Notes: generated by a model from the sequence alone, not told the origin. A DNA stretch of 64,000 nt from Caprimulgus europaeus (GCA_907165065.1 OU015543.1:7939501-8003500), one strand, 5' to 3'; numbered from the stretch's first letter, positions 30,805 to 43,390 are shown. Numbers and translations: made by a program.

Positions 30805-31394
30805 TATAAATTTTTATCTTCTTTTATTACAATGAAGTTTATAACGGTACAGAAAAGTCACACGACCATAGTGGGTCAGTTTACTTAAACTCTGAAACAG
30901 GAGGAACTCTAAATACATTAAATATTGTTACAAGTTCAGACTTAAATGTACAAGTAGTTGGGAACAGTTACAGCCTTCACCAAACTATGTTGGGGACATG
31001 AAGTCCAACAGCACTTGAAGTGCTGTGAAGGCATCATTTCACAAATAGCAACATAATGTTACAGAACTTGCCTTTAAGGTGGTATGTTCATGTAATTCCA
31101 GCGCCTTCACAATTTAACGAACCATATTTACTATACTTCACTTCTAAAAACCTAGATGAAACATGAAAAAGAAGCCATACAGTATAAATTGCAACATCAG
31201 GAAAAGTTCCTGTTATTATTCCAAATAATTTTTCCCATGTAAAATAAGAATGTCCAATAGCTCCTTGCATGTGGGAAGATACTTATTTTTTTAAAGTCAC
31301 AATGAAGCCTTAATTGACGGAAGCTCGGCTATATTAACAGCACAAGATGAGAAAAGGTTTAATCTCCAAACCTATTAGAGCGTGTGTAGTAGCA
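30805..31394 (-). other. ZNF207: ZNF207 proximal 3' UTR
   Basis: This runs from the ZNF207 stop to a minus-strand AATAAA at 30823-30828. It contains fold-back element copy 2 (30973-31032). Cleavage near 30805 is inferred from the signal; a longer alternative UTR cannot be excluded. Confidence 0.55.
30973..31032 (-). other. fold-back element, copy 2, in ZNF207 3' UTR
   Basis: An eight-pair perfect outer stem joins GCCTTCAC (30973-30980) and GTGAAGGC (31025-31032). Inside are GTTGG plus AC pairing with GTCCAAC (30989-30997 with 31003-31009, two bulged bases) and the hairpin CAGCAC-TTGAA-GTGCTG (about 31009-31025). The order of conserved words (CTTCACCAAACT, TTGGGGACAT, TCCAACAGC, GTGAA) matches copy 1, while arm and loop sequences differ. 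It lies about 360 bases downstream of the ZNF207 stop. Confidence 0.75.
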
Positions 31395-34300
31395 TCAGTA
31401 GCGGCCACCTTGCGACATTACAGGAGGTCTCATTCCCATTGGAGGTCGAGGAGGTCCACTTTGGTAAGGGGGCACCATTGGAGGTCCCTGACCGTATGGA
31501 GGCATCGCTCCAGGAAGATATCCTGGCATGCCCTGGTGATGAGCAGCATACTGACCTATAAACAGAACATTTAAGATGCAAAGAAGAATATGCAAGATAT
31601 TAGATGATTCAAGATAGGACAAGGGGAAATGGCTTTAAGCTGAAAGAGGGCAGGTTTAGATTAGATATTAGAAAGAAATTCTTCACTATGAGGGTGGTGA
31701 GACACTGGAACGGGTTGCCCAAGGAAGTTGTGGATGCCCCCTCCCTGGAAGTGTTCAAGGCCAGGTTGGATGAGGCTTTGAGCAACCTGGTCTAGTGGAA
31801 AGGTGTCCCTGCTCATGGCAGGGGGATTGGAACTGGATGAGCTTTAAGGTCCCTTCCAGCCCAAACCATTCTATGATTCTATATTTGTTTTTTTTCAATA
31901 ATGGGCAGAGTTGCATTTCGTGAAAAGCTTCACACCACCCTCCCCGTATATGCCACTTCAGGTTTCAAAAAAAGTTTATAGAACAGACAAATCTTTTCAA
32001 GCAAAGAATGCTGGGAAACTTATAATTACCATGGGGTGGCATGGGAGGTCTCATTCCTTGTTGTTGTGGAGGAATTCCTGGCTGTGGTGGCATCATACCT
32101 CCAATTGGTCCAACTGGTGGAGTACTCAAGGACGCTTGTCCTGGTCGAGGAAGATTACGCTGATATTTAGGCAACTGTGCCCTTCTCTCTTCCTAAAACC
32201 AGGAATAGAAAACCATAACATATTGTAAGGCTAAAGCTCACCAAAAGTAAAGTAAATAAAAATGTAACAAAGCAGATTACAGGTACTAAACTATTTAAAT
32301 TACTTTACCAGTTCAAAGACTACTACTAGTAACATTACACAGCAGCATTTGCATTCTTCCCCTTCCTTCAAAGTTACTGTATTAATACTGGCCAATCTAG
32401 CATTTTCCACACAACAAGATCTCCTCCACCCTCAGCTGAAGAAAGCCCTTCCTCATAACTGGTTGAAACAAAAAAGCCAAACTCAAATCTAAAGATATCT
32501 GAAGTGAAATTAAGTTCATTTGTTTTATCCATAAATTCCATATTTCTGACTGCTGTAATAGCACCAAGACTTTCAAACTTTTAAGTTTTTTGTCCTATGC
32601 TAATTAGCTAAATCTAACTTTAAGCTTAAGTCACATGCAGAAAAAGTCCAAATTATATTTTAGGTTGAGTAATCACCTATCACTAACAAAAATAAGGCTT
32701 AGATCTGCTGCAGGATCGTTGCAATATGCCTGTCACCACTTTGCAACTTAAGTTCATTCAATGCATGGTTCTGTTACATTAATTCTGCATAGTCTGCACT
32801 CTCACCATTATTTAAATACATATAATGCAGAAGAAATTCTATTTAATCAGCTGTATCAGCATAAATTGCATTTTCCAGTAAGGCAATGAAAATATTTTAA
32901 CTTACCAGTGATATATCCTCATCTGGATGGATCAACTTACTGGTTGCACTGGTTGTTGTGAGGGTAGCTGGCTTACTTGTTATAGATGTAGCTGGTTTAG
33001 CCGCCGTGCTGTTTGTCGTGCTAGTGGTTGAGGCTGTAGACTGTGTGTAAGCAGGGAACGTAGGTTTTGGGGGTTCTGTTGTTGTTGCAGGTGTAGAATT
33101 CAAAGGTTTGAAATCAGTACCAACTGGACCTGGAACAGCTGCTGCAGCCTGTGAAATACAGAGATAGATCAATATTTATTTCTCAAACCAAATGATGTTT
33201 GTTAGACCTCTGAAACCTTCCAGTAAGACACATAATTAAAATAAGCTTGACAAAAGTAAACTTCAGCCTTATTGCATACTAGAGCAACTGAAAACAAGAC
33301 AAAATAAACCCCAGTATATACACATATATGCAAACACAGACACACTGGAAAGTCTAAAATTTGCAGGTCAAAAGCCACAACTAGAAAAAAAGAACAACAA
33401 CAAAAAACCTCCCCACTATAAAAATATTTATCTTAAATACTGAGTTTGGTAAAAGTCTAAATCTTTCCTGAATCACTGTTTTATTAAAAGCCTATAAATT
33501 CATTGTTCTCTCACTAAATTATTAGCATACCTTCGCAACCATTAGAGTACAGCTCAAAGTGTTAGTATTCATTAAAATCAGGTATTTAAGAAATGCTTTA
33601 ATTAAATATTTAAGAAAGCTCTACTGTGTCAGGGGTTTTGTTTTAAGCGTTCTCTCTATAAAAATACTGCAATATTTTCAAAGTACTATGCCTCTCTATA
33701 GATCTTTAACCTTGCTTGTGAATGAATGATCAACTGAATGCAGATAGGAGGTCCACTACAGGTTCCAGCATCTCATCTTTCCTACTTTTTTCCTAAATTA
33801 CAACTGTTAGACAAGAAAAGTTTGCTTTACCAGGCTTTCTCTGAAGACAGCAATCTCCAAAGCAAGCTTTAATTCTGAGATAATGCTTTTGTTTCTCCTC
33901 ACTGTACATTTACAATTATCTGAACTTTCCAATCAAAACAAAATATTTCCATTTCTTGCACATAATGCAAATTACAAAATTCCCTACATTATGATGTACC
34001 ATACTAAACAACATAAACTAAAAAGCCTTGACCATGCATCAAGCTAACCACTGCCCACTAAAATGCATTTAACTGCTTTCATGCTTTTTTAACCCTTTAG
34101 AACCAGGATGTCCATTTCATTCTTTCACGCTAAGAAAAATTGGGACACTTTGACATGCTTATTTCTAGTAAGAAGCAAGTCACAATCAAGGACTCTGCCA
34201 TTTTGCCAGCTAAACATAATCAGGAACGTAACAGAAATTATCTGAAGATGCTTAGTCAACTTTAGATTTTACAGAACGGTCCAAAGGGTTAAGTTGCAAA

Positions 34301-37300
34301 GCAATTTGTTTTTAACTGTGACTTCCTGCGTACTTGTGCTGTGCTAGGAAACAGAGCGTTAGAAGATGCTGACAGACTTTCTGAATTGGAGGAAGCTGTA
34401 CTTGAGCTTGTGACAGGTGTCCCCATCTGTAGCATAAAAGAAAGGAAACAGTGAAAAGTCTCCAAACAAATGGGTGGAAAGCAGCCAGATGAAAGGATTT
34501 CTTATACTAATTCCTTTTATGAAAGGACTGTGTTTTTGTAAACAACTATCTTCCCTGCAGAAGTCCAAAATGCAAATAGTACACTATGAAGGTTTCTGCA
34601 ATACACTTGAAAGCAAGTTAAAACTTCAGGACTTAAACACAGCATGTGCAATCAAAGGGCAGAGTTCACGAGCCACTATCAACTGCCCATTTCCCTCCCA
34701 AAAACATCTAAATGAATTTTTACTACCCTGACTGACTCCTGAACTTTTTAAAGTAAAAAAACCTCCTAATTCAGGCAACGTTTAATCAGTTTAACAAGAC
34801 TACAGAATATATTAGTCCATCTAGCAGTATAGAGCCCATTATGAAAAGGAGACAGTAAGTCATGTCAAGATTTATACTTTGGAAATTTTAGGTACAAGTT
34901 TTAAGCAATCAGATTCCTGTAGCTGACAAACACACCCCTTCACCCATCCAAAGCACTCTTATAAACAACAAACTAAAAGGATTAAAGAAAAGAGTGTTTT
35001 GCCTACTCCTTTCTTCCCCACGTGCTTACAGAACTTCTGTCTGGTTTCATGGCTGTTATAAGACAAACAAAACAATTTTTAAAATTCATTCAAGCACTAC
35101 ACAGATTAAACTTGAGAATCAACACAAGCAAGAAACATAAGTAGTCGTTACTCAGGCCTCCTCAATAATAGACTGTTGACACAGGGGAATTTGAAGAATA
35201 TAACAATAGATTCCAGGCTATGAGATACCGTACCTGTCCAGCACTTGGGAAGAGTGGTTTAGTAACTGGAGGCTGGGGGGTAGGTGCTGATGCAGCAGGA
35301 GCTGGAGGTCTGTTAAGAATGCCTGGTGCACTAACAGGCTGTGCTTGGGTCATTGGAGGCATCCCAGGACGGGGACCAACAGGTGGTGGCATACCTACAA
35401 ACCACAAAGAACCAGTAACAGATCAGGCTGAAGGAAGTATGAACACTCCTTGAAGAAAGTCTTCCCCAAGGAAGATGTGTTTTTAAGGCAACAGTAAAAT
35501 AAAACACGACAAAGGGTGATGCCACAGCAGTCACCAATAAATGCCCATGCACAAGAAGTAACCTCAAATACTTCAGAGAAATACTAAGTTATGTCTTCTA
35601 CCAGAGCTTCAATGATGGAGTTGTTTATGCTCTCAATAAATCAATGCAATTAAGGCAGTAACTGTTTCCAACACACCACACCTATGCTGCCAAGCGCGTG
35701 GACAAGACTGTTACAAAACCCGAAAGATGCAGTCATTATGAACAGTATCAGAACTCTGACCGAAACACAGCTTTGCCGTGGTCTTTAGCACAGTGGAACA
35801 CTGACACAAGGCTACTTTTTGTAGCCTATCATCACAAGACACGCACTTCAAATGTGTGGGGCTCTAGGAGAGGTTTAGAGATGGGAAATTAACAGCCCAC
35901 ATGGGTTCCATCATACTACTGTGCAGCAGAACTAGGCTGTTAACTGTCCTTGCAGCCTGCCTCCTCCTCCAGTGAGAAATGCAGGCAAACCAGCAAATCT
36001 CAAGCCACCACAGCATAGCTGCTGGTCAGGTGGAACATCCCGAGAACTTAAAGTTGCTTAGGAGCTTCATAAGCTGAAGACACATCTAGTTATAGTATGA
36101 GACCAAAATCCCAGTTAGTTTCTTCATACAGTAAGTTCAGTGCTTGGGTATTTATAATTTCCCATAGCATCTGCAATCATCACTGTTTTCCAGCTGCAGT
36201 CACAGACATTACAAAAGGGGATGAAGAGAAACTAGGCAACACAAAAGCCAGAGAAAGTGCAACAGGAAGACAAAACTATACTCTCTCTTTTACCTACAAA
36301 ATGGTACCAAATAAAAATATTTATAATCAAGAGCCATAAATCAACCCCTTCAACCATGCACAAGAGTGGCTTCTGTGGCAATCAATCCACACCAAGGTGG
36401 TAGCATAAGTCTATACATTATTTATATAAATCCTAAATATCAGTGGAAATAAATAAATATAATTTAGCTCTCACCATAGTAGGAGTTCGACAACCCTGAC
36501 CTACCTGGTGGCATACCAGGCATAAGGGGTGGTATTCCTGGCCCAGGAGGCATCATTCCACCCATCGGCATCATCCTATTAAACAGAAAACGAGTATTGG
36601 TATGAACGTTCACAACAAACTCTTAAGACAATTGGCACATACCTGTATTAGATAAAAAAAATTATGGTGAACAATTTCAAGTTTTCAACAGAAAGAATTC
36701 AAATCCAGCTGACCCGACAGTTAGAAACATTTTTCTACAAGAAAACAAAACAAAAGGAAGAAAATCCCCAAGCATTTTTTATTTGAACTTTAATTCCTCA
36801 AACTTTCACTTCCACTATTACCAGATTTCCAGAACTGGTGTCTCTCTTGAAATCTACCTCAGGCTACTAGTTTCAGCAGAGTGTTCCAACAACCTGATCT
36901 TAGTACACTCAAGAAAACTTGGAAGTAGGAAAAACAGCTAACTCAAATCCCACTTAAAAAACCACTGTACATCTGCTATTACTCCTTTCTGACATTACAA
37001 GTCTGTCTGTGGTTATTAGCAAATTCCTCCTGCACAGGACTGCATCTCTATAAAAAATAAGCTGTCTACAACACTAAGTGTTTTTCAACTGGGAAGCTAT
37101 AGATGAATATGTATGATTCCTTTAAAGGGAACAAATCAAGTGTAGGTTAAGATTACTTAAATTTTTCCAGACATTCAGAGGTGGATTAGGGAAAAAAAGA
37201 ATAAAGGAATTAGCAAGATAAGCAGATATGTAGCAGCCACATGCACACCAAAACCCCACTAAGAAGCAGTTTCTATTTGTATGATAAAGTCAAGACACCT

Positions 37301-40300
37301 TCACCACTGCTGTTTCAAAATCAAAACAAATCATTGTAAACAGGCAAGCAGTCATTCTGCAAAGCAAACTGCTACCCAGTCTTACTTTTATTCTCAACTT
37401 ATCACTGCTACAAAAGGTACAACCAATGCAGAAGCAGTAATGACTGGGAACGTAGTACCATTACCCCTTTTTTGCATTAATGGTTGGAGAAGGTAAAGTC
37501 ACTCAAAAATATCTGTTAGACCCAAAAAAGTGCTGCATGCTCACTGTCTGCTGTCACCAGAAAGGTAACTTTCTGAGAAACTGCAGGGATATAGGGGCAC
37601 ACTAAAAACAAGTAGCTTCCTAAATTCTAATTCTTTGCTCATTTTTAAACAAAAGATCATCAGATTAAGTATGAAAAATTTTAGATTAAACTATGTAAAA
37701 ATACAGAATAATAGAACAGAATCACAAAACAGTTTGGGGTGGAAGGGAAAAACTTAGAAGCAAAGTTCCTGCAGTATATCCTACAGTTTAAAGCATCAAG
37801 CACATTGAGCTGTACTCTGGTTCAAGAGGCTGTAAGTCCCTAAGGGTCTACTTCATTAATATTTTGTAGAATGCATTTCTCATACAGTTTTGTAATATTC
37901 ATTTAGATAAAGCAGAACTCTGGATATTATACAATAGCAAAACACATAACTAGACATTTTCCCCAAATTCTTATACAACATTCAGAGGTTTTCAATAAAA
38001 CAATTTCAAGCTTATCAAAAACATGACATAAAATGGCATAATGAATGTACCTAGAATTACATTAATGAGATGCTTACATGTTTCCACCACAAAATGACTG
38101 CATGTATTTTCTCTGTTGATGTAATCTGTGAAAATTTATGACAAAATCAAAAATCTAACTGTGATTTTCCAAACACACTGTGATAGGGTATGGTGACAAC
38201 CCCAAACAAGCATAAAAATCAACATCTTATTTTTGCCCAAAATACAAGAAAAAAATCAATTATCCAGTACTTTTTTCCTGTTAGATTGATGATTGGTAAT
38301 CAGATACACAACATATGTGCAATACACAAAGGAACGTCAGTTCACAGAAGGCTCTAAACCAACACAATAAAACTTCAAATTATTATACTACTACTCAATA
38401 AAGTTAGGAGAAAGGCAACATACTTTATTTATAAACTCAACAGCTTAGCCATATTTTTAATGTTGGTTTATAGCCATCTAGTTCTTTGGTTAGTCTCAGT
38501 ATTACGGAGAGTTCACAGGTTCATACATACATTATTCTAATTAGCTTTACTTTTTCTGTGACAATTTAAAACGCACAGTATGGACATGTAATATTAAGTC
38601 TTTCTGGCTACTCACCCAGGTGGCATTCCAGGCATAACTGGAGGCATTCCAGGCATCATAGGTGGAACACCTGCCATTAATGGTGGTATACCTTAAAAGA
38701 AAAATAACTTTTAAACAACTCCAACAACATACATTTACTAACAAATCTAATCTAATAAATTTATACCCAATAAGTGCTTTACAGGAAGCTCTGAAAGACT
38801 GACACTGCTTACAAACAACACAATATTATTATTATTATAAAATATATTATTATCTGCAAATCTGATTTAAAATTCATTGTTCTCAGTCCTGCTAGCCTTT
38901 GTACATTTTCTTAATAGTCTCCAAAGAACATGCCTTATTAATACAGAAAAAATATCAAGATATCAGTTTTCGCTCACAGTCACTGACCAAAATTCTTCCC
39001 TCAATATATTTGTGGCCTGTGTCTAAACTGCCTGTTCTATGTGAGCAGTCTCTAGAAACATGGCAGCCTTTCTGCCCCGCCTCCAAAATTTTGCTACAAA
39101 ATACCACAAACACATTATCAGCAGTAGACTTATGTTTAAAGTACTAATCTGTTTTATTACCATATTAACATTCCTTCAATCTGCACGCAAGCATTAGGTA
39201 TCTTAATCTGTTTCACAAAGATGTGTGTGCACACACAGAACAGGAGAAGGAAAAAAAGTGAAGAAACTGCTTATGTGCACCTCACAAAACCATTTTGTGA
39301 CCTTTTAACACCCAGTGTTAGAAAGGGCAGATTATTCCATCATGAAATTGGCAATTTGTATTTCTACGCAGTTTTTCAGAAACTATCTTAAAACACCACC
39401 TTACCTGGAGGCATCCCTGGTGCACCTGGCACAGGAGGCAAACCTGGCTGTGCCATTGGGGGAATGTACCCCTGCTGTGGCTGAACTTGCTGGGGTTGAA
39501 ATGAAGTTGAAGCTGCAGATTCATCATCTTCATACTCATCAGAATCATCCTGTTGCTTCTTTTTCTGGCTCTCTGCTAAAAAGTACAATGTATATGGTCA
39601 CATGGAAGGCAAATTATATTCTATAAAATTAATTTTATCTGGAGTATTCTAGTTGGAACAAAATTAATAAAATTCAAATCTTATCAGCGTGTTAAAAATT
39701 TAACAGAATTACAGAGAAGAAAAACTATGTGATCTACCTATACATAAAAATAACAAAGAGAAGGAAAGTGACTTACATGGTAATGACCCTCAACATAAAT
39801 GGGGGTCTTCCTTCAGTCAGTCTCACACTGTCCAGAATAAACCAGAGCAGCTCAAACAAATGTATGCTCAAATAGCAAAGAAATCTAAGTATTTGAGCAT
39901 CATCAGGCTTGTATCACACCCGGACTTTCCTCCCCTTACCCTCAAAAATAAAATCACCATCTCCATATTCATTAGGTAATTGTTCTAGCTGCACTGGCAT
40001 ACGGCTACTTCTGAACAGGTAAATATCTCTCAACCTTCCACATGACTGGAAGACAGAGCTAGAGCTGCAGGTAGAGAATGCAACACTCCCAACCCTTACT
40101 CTTCTGAGAAGCGGGATCTGTATCACACAGCTTAGTAGAAACAGACTAGGAAAATAACAGACAACTAGCTAGATGAGATGACACTTTACCCTGAGTTTTT
40201 TGTTCAAGTAACCTCCTCCGTTCCTCCATATCTTTTTCTGGAATGCCCTCCATGCCATAGATTTCCAGTTCAATGTCTGTTCTTCCAGGAATAGCATTTG

Positions 40301-41958
40301 GAACAGCATCTATTGTTTCTTTATGTACCTAAAGAAAAAAAATAAAATCCTCCTGACCACAATTCACATTGGATTCTATGTGTTCTTCAGCCATTTTCAA
40401 GATAGAAAAGGAACATCCTTAACAGGCAGAGCCTCTCTGGCCAAGCATTTTCTCAATATGTGCTTTCGAATCACTGTTAACTACTATTAGCTTCTAAAAC
40501 CCATTTATATAAACTTGTCTTCTGAATCCCAAGACAATTCCTTCAGTCCTTCTACACCCCAAAAACGAGGGCAGAAATCTCCACTGCGTCCTCTCCATAT
40601 GACTGCTGACACACAGGACTCCTGCTCTGGAAACAGATCATTGCTGTCTTTTTCACATCAGTTTTTAAGACTCTGGAAGTCCCAAACCCCCATCATTTTA
40701 AGATCACTATTGACTCAAATTTTAGATACTGTTAAGAAAAGTTTATGTAAAACTAAAACTTCTTACCTGCATGCAATGTATAGCTAAACCAGGTCCTGTA
40801 TAGAGTTTCTTATGACATATATGGCATTTGAAGTGCTTTGCTTTTTGATGCTGTATAAGGATTTTTTCATCATCAAAATCCCTGTTACAATACCTATTGA
40901 GGACTGTTAAGGAAACATTTAATCCTGAAAATGATCTTCTACATAACACTAAACTAATTAGCATCACTGTAACTTTTCCTAAAGCAAAAAGAAGCACAGG
41001 AAGCATCTCCGAGCATTCAAAGCATGACAAGTATTTCACAGATATCTGAAACCAAACCTCCCCTTCATATGATCCAACATTTCCCTCTTCAGATAGGTAC
41101 AAAATCAGCAAGATGCATATGCCACCAGAATTATTTTATTCCATATTCTTTGACACATGATTTTTGACTCCTAGTTATTTCTAAGTGGACTCATTCCTTC
41201 CCTGCATACATGTAAATTAAAATAAAGTTGCTAAAACATTAAAGGAGAAATAAGCTTGAAATCCACAAAAGGGAAGTGATGCTAAATACTCAGAAATGCC
41301 TATTTAGTAACAAGTATCAGTAGCTAATACTTTTAAAAATAGAGAACAAAGGTTTTAGTTAAGAATTCGTTTCCTTCTTCAGTGACCCATCAATTCTCAG
41401 GACACCGGATAATTTACAGCGGTTATTAAATAATCCTTGTTTTGAAACAGAAATATTTTTTTCAGGGGCAGGGTTTTCTTCCGTTAACACCCTTCCCCTC
41501 GAGGGATAAAGATCGTTCTCCACTTTCCCCACAATCTCGGTAATCCCGCCGGGCCCGGCCACAGGAGCTAGGGGAGCAGCCGGCCTGCCCTGGCCTTACG
41601 GTGCGAGCGTGAGGCCGAGGCCTGAAGCGAGGCAGGCGGGAGAGGGCGGGCTAGGCCGCGAGGGGGGAAAAGGGAAGAGAAGCAGAGGAAGGGCACGGAC
41701 AAGGCCCCATCACCGCGCTGAGGAGCACAGAAATGGAACAGGACCAAGCACGGAGCCAAACCGTAACGGAGGGGGAGAGAAGGAAGGAGCCCCGTCCCAG
41801 GACAGCGAGATGCCGGGTGAAAAACGGGACAGGACGAGACCAAGACCCGAGCAGGCCAGGCCGCGGCCCTCCCCCACCCAGCTCCCCACACCCGCCCCGT
41901 CCCAAACAGAAGGATACCAGCACCAAGGCTTTAGCTGCTTCTTCTTCTTACGACCCAT
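31395..41958 (-). CDS. ZNF207: ZNF207 (BuGZ) mitotic zinc-finger protein, twelve coding exons
   Basis: BuGZ binds and stabilises Bub3, loads it at kinetochores and coacervates on spindle microtubules. Coding exons in transcript order: 41958-41918, 40893-40767, 40328-40190, 39575-39405, 38691-38616, 38125-38078, 36575-36505, 35394-35234, 34426-34334, 33148-32906, 32192-32030 and 31555-31395 (TGA 31397-31395). They join in frame to about 497 residues with the alternative exon. The start [14 protein letters not shown] is the conserved N-terminus. Two C2H2 zinc fingers follow ([17 protein letters not shown] and [17 protein letters not shown]). Next come an acidic stretch, a long Pro/Gly/Met-rich low-complexity region and a Ser/Thr/Ala-rich region. 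The Bub3-binding GLEBS motif ([19 protein letters not shown]) spans an exon join. The Gly/Pro/Arg-rich tail ends in MSQGGRY. Intron 1 is U12-type. The gene is intact. Confidence 0.97.
31604..31882 (+). mobile_element. CR1 LINE 3' fragment, antisense in last ZNF207 intron
   Basis: A well-preserved CR1 3' end in the + orientation. It reads as ORF2 ([20 protein letters not shown], then [20 protein letters not shown]) up to 31795. The CR1 3' UTR (TTTAAGGTCCCTTCCAGCCC) follows and the copy ends in CATTCTATGATTCTAT. It is 5'-truncated and lies between the last two ZNF207 coding exons, about 50 bases upstream of the final acceptor. Confidence 0.93.
37712..37850 (-). mobile_element. decayed CR1 3' fragment in ZNF207 intron
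   Basis: AGAATCACAAAACAGTTTGG followed by GGTGGAAGGGAAAAACTTAG is a mutated reverse complement of the CR1 3' terminus. The right limit is approximate. Confidence 0.6.
38078..38125 (-). CDS. ZNF207: ZNF207 alternative 16-codon exon
   Basis: This 48-base exon is bounded by CACAG and GTAAGC on the minus strand and encodes [16 protein letters not shown]-like residues. It matches the 16-residue segment in the longer human ZNF207 isoform (LHHQRKYTQSFCGENI). Its length is a multiple of three and it is flanked by phase-2 joins, so skipping keeps the frame. This segment is known to be alternatively spliced in mammals; that the same happens here is inferred. Confidence 0.9.
39572..39578 (-). promoter_or_regulatory. 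ZNF207: NAGNAG tandem splice acceptor of ZNF207 exon 4
   Basis: On the minus strand the acceptor reads TTTTTAGCAGAGAGCC. Splicing after TAG gives KTQAESQKKK, and splicing after CAG gives KTQESQKKK, which is the usual human form. The two products differ by one alanine. Confidence 0.8.
40894..41917 (-). other. ZNF207: U12-type (GT-AG) intron 1 of ZNF207
   Basis: The donor reads GTATCCTTCTG on the minus strand, which fits the minor-spliceosome consensus. TTTCCTTAACAG lies shortly before the acceptor (CAATAG at 40900-40894), containing the canonical U12 branch motif TTCCTTAAC. The join gives WCWYCNRDF, the conserved ZNF207 reading. Confidence 0.92.
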
Positions 41959-43390
41959 GGCGGCAGCACTCCCGACCTACACAGAAAGGAGACAGCCAAG
42001 CTCTTCCCTCCCGACCCGCAGCACCCACACCAGCGCTGCCACAGAGGGGGACGAGGCAGACACAAAATGGCCGCCACGGCCTCTCCAGGCGCCAACACCT
42101 CCGAGCTCCCAGCCTGCACCGCGCCGTGGGCGGGAAGAGCTGCCCACGTGACGGGCTCGGCCTATCCCGCCACCTCCTGGGCTGTCCCGTCGTGCCCCGC
42201 GCTTAGGCGTGGCCGCCATTTTGTTGTGAGCGGGCGGGGCTGTGTGAGGCGCTCGGTTGCATTTTCTGCCTCGGTGTTTGATGTCCAGGAGAAGCTGTTT
42301 CTTTTCCCTGCGAAATCAGACCGGGCAAGAAGCCCGGTAAACAGGCCGATCTGCCCAGCGGTTTGGTGGTGGTTACCTGTGTGTGTGTGTAGCTGGCTCC
42401 TGACAGGGAGGGATTGGGCAGTCCGGCCCTCCAGGAACACTGTAAGATCCTGGTGTGTTCAGCCTTCGCCTCCCCCAGAGCTTCCCCGCGTTACATCCCA
42501 CCGGGGGCTGTTTCTGTATCACTCCCCTGATACCCCCGTGGCTCCCAGACCTCCTGGCTTCCTGGGGTGAGAATTGCTGCCCGGCCCACAGGCCTCGACC
42601 ATGAACTGCCTGTTACATAAAAGGCTGAGCTAACAAATGTGCTGTTTTAACAGAAAATAAAGGTATTTCAGAAGCAGATGAGACATTTTAAAAAGAGGTG
42701 GCACAGCTATTCCTGTCAAAGGTGATTTGAGTGGGTCCTCTCATTAAATCGGGGAACAGCTTTTGAAGGATTATCTGCACTGATACAGGTACTAGAGCAG
42801 CTCTTATCCCATTTTTCAGTCAATTCCGTGAGCAGAGCAGCTGCAGCACTGACAGCTCTTCCATCTTTTCCCGGTACAGCCCTGGTCTGGGTGAGGACGT
42901 GGCCTGTCGCCCCGCGAACGGTTTAAGCCCTAGAAAGCCGCCTCATAGCGCACCCTCCACCGCTACACCCTCCGCCCCTCTGCTGGGCCCGGCGTAGCCC
43001 GCCCACGGGCGTGGGTACACCCACTCAGGGAGGGCGGGGAAGCTGTAGCGCAGCTGCCGCTCTGCGCTCGCCTTCCCGCCGCCCTGCCCTGCCCTGCCCT
43101 GCCCTGCCGTGTCCGCGGGGAGCGGCGAGCGCAGGGCCCGGAGCGGGGCCGGGTGAGGCGCGGTCCGGGCGGCGGCTCGGGCAAAAGATGTTGGCGGTGC
43201 TGCCAGACGGCGATGAGCGGGAGCTGGAGAGCAGCGAGGAGGGCGGCAGCGCGGGCGAGGAACGGCGGCCGGAGCGGCACGGCAGCATCTACCACAGCCT
43301 CTACAGCTACCGGAGCTGCAGGTGAGGGGCTGCCGGGGCCTGGCGAGCCGGGTGCACGCTGGGTCCGCCCGCGGGGAGGCTGTTTCCAGG
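41560..43390. promoter_or_regulatory. CpG-rich divergent promoter region of ZNF207 and C17orf75
   Basis: A CpG-dense stretch spans the first exon of ZNF207 (minus strand, start 41958) and the first exon of C17orf75 (plus strand, start 43188). YY1-like motifs occur in opposite orientations: AAAATGGCCGCC (42064-42075) and GGCCGCCATTTT (42211-42222). Between them is an E-box, CACGTGAC (42145-42152). A GC box (GGGCGGGGC) lies near 42231. No TATA box is placed near either start. The spacing between start codons is about 1.2 kb, so the two genes probably share or abut promoters. The island edges are judged by eye. Confidence 0.8.
43078..43108. repeat. GCCCT pentamer tandem repeat
   Basis: Five or more consecutive GCCCT units lie about 80 bases upstream of the C17orf75 start codon, probably in its promoter or 5' UTR. 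Copy number may be polymorphic. Confidence 0.9.

Noticed and set aside
26735-31032. Fold-back elements as hammerhead, HDV-like, tRNA-like or H/ACA RNAs
   Set aside because: I looked for the CTGATGA and GAAA cores of hammerheads, the double-pseudoknot layout of HDV, a tRNA T-loop, and H and ACA boxes. None is present in the right place.
41609-42206. Long overlapping ORFs (up to 180 codons) in the CpG-rich promoter
   Set aside because: GC-rich DNA lacks stop codons and yields ORFs in many frames. These lie across the ZNF207 first exon and promoter and match no protein family.
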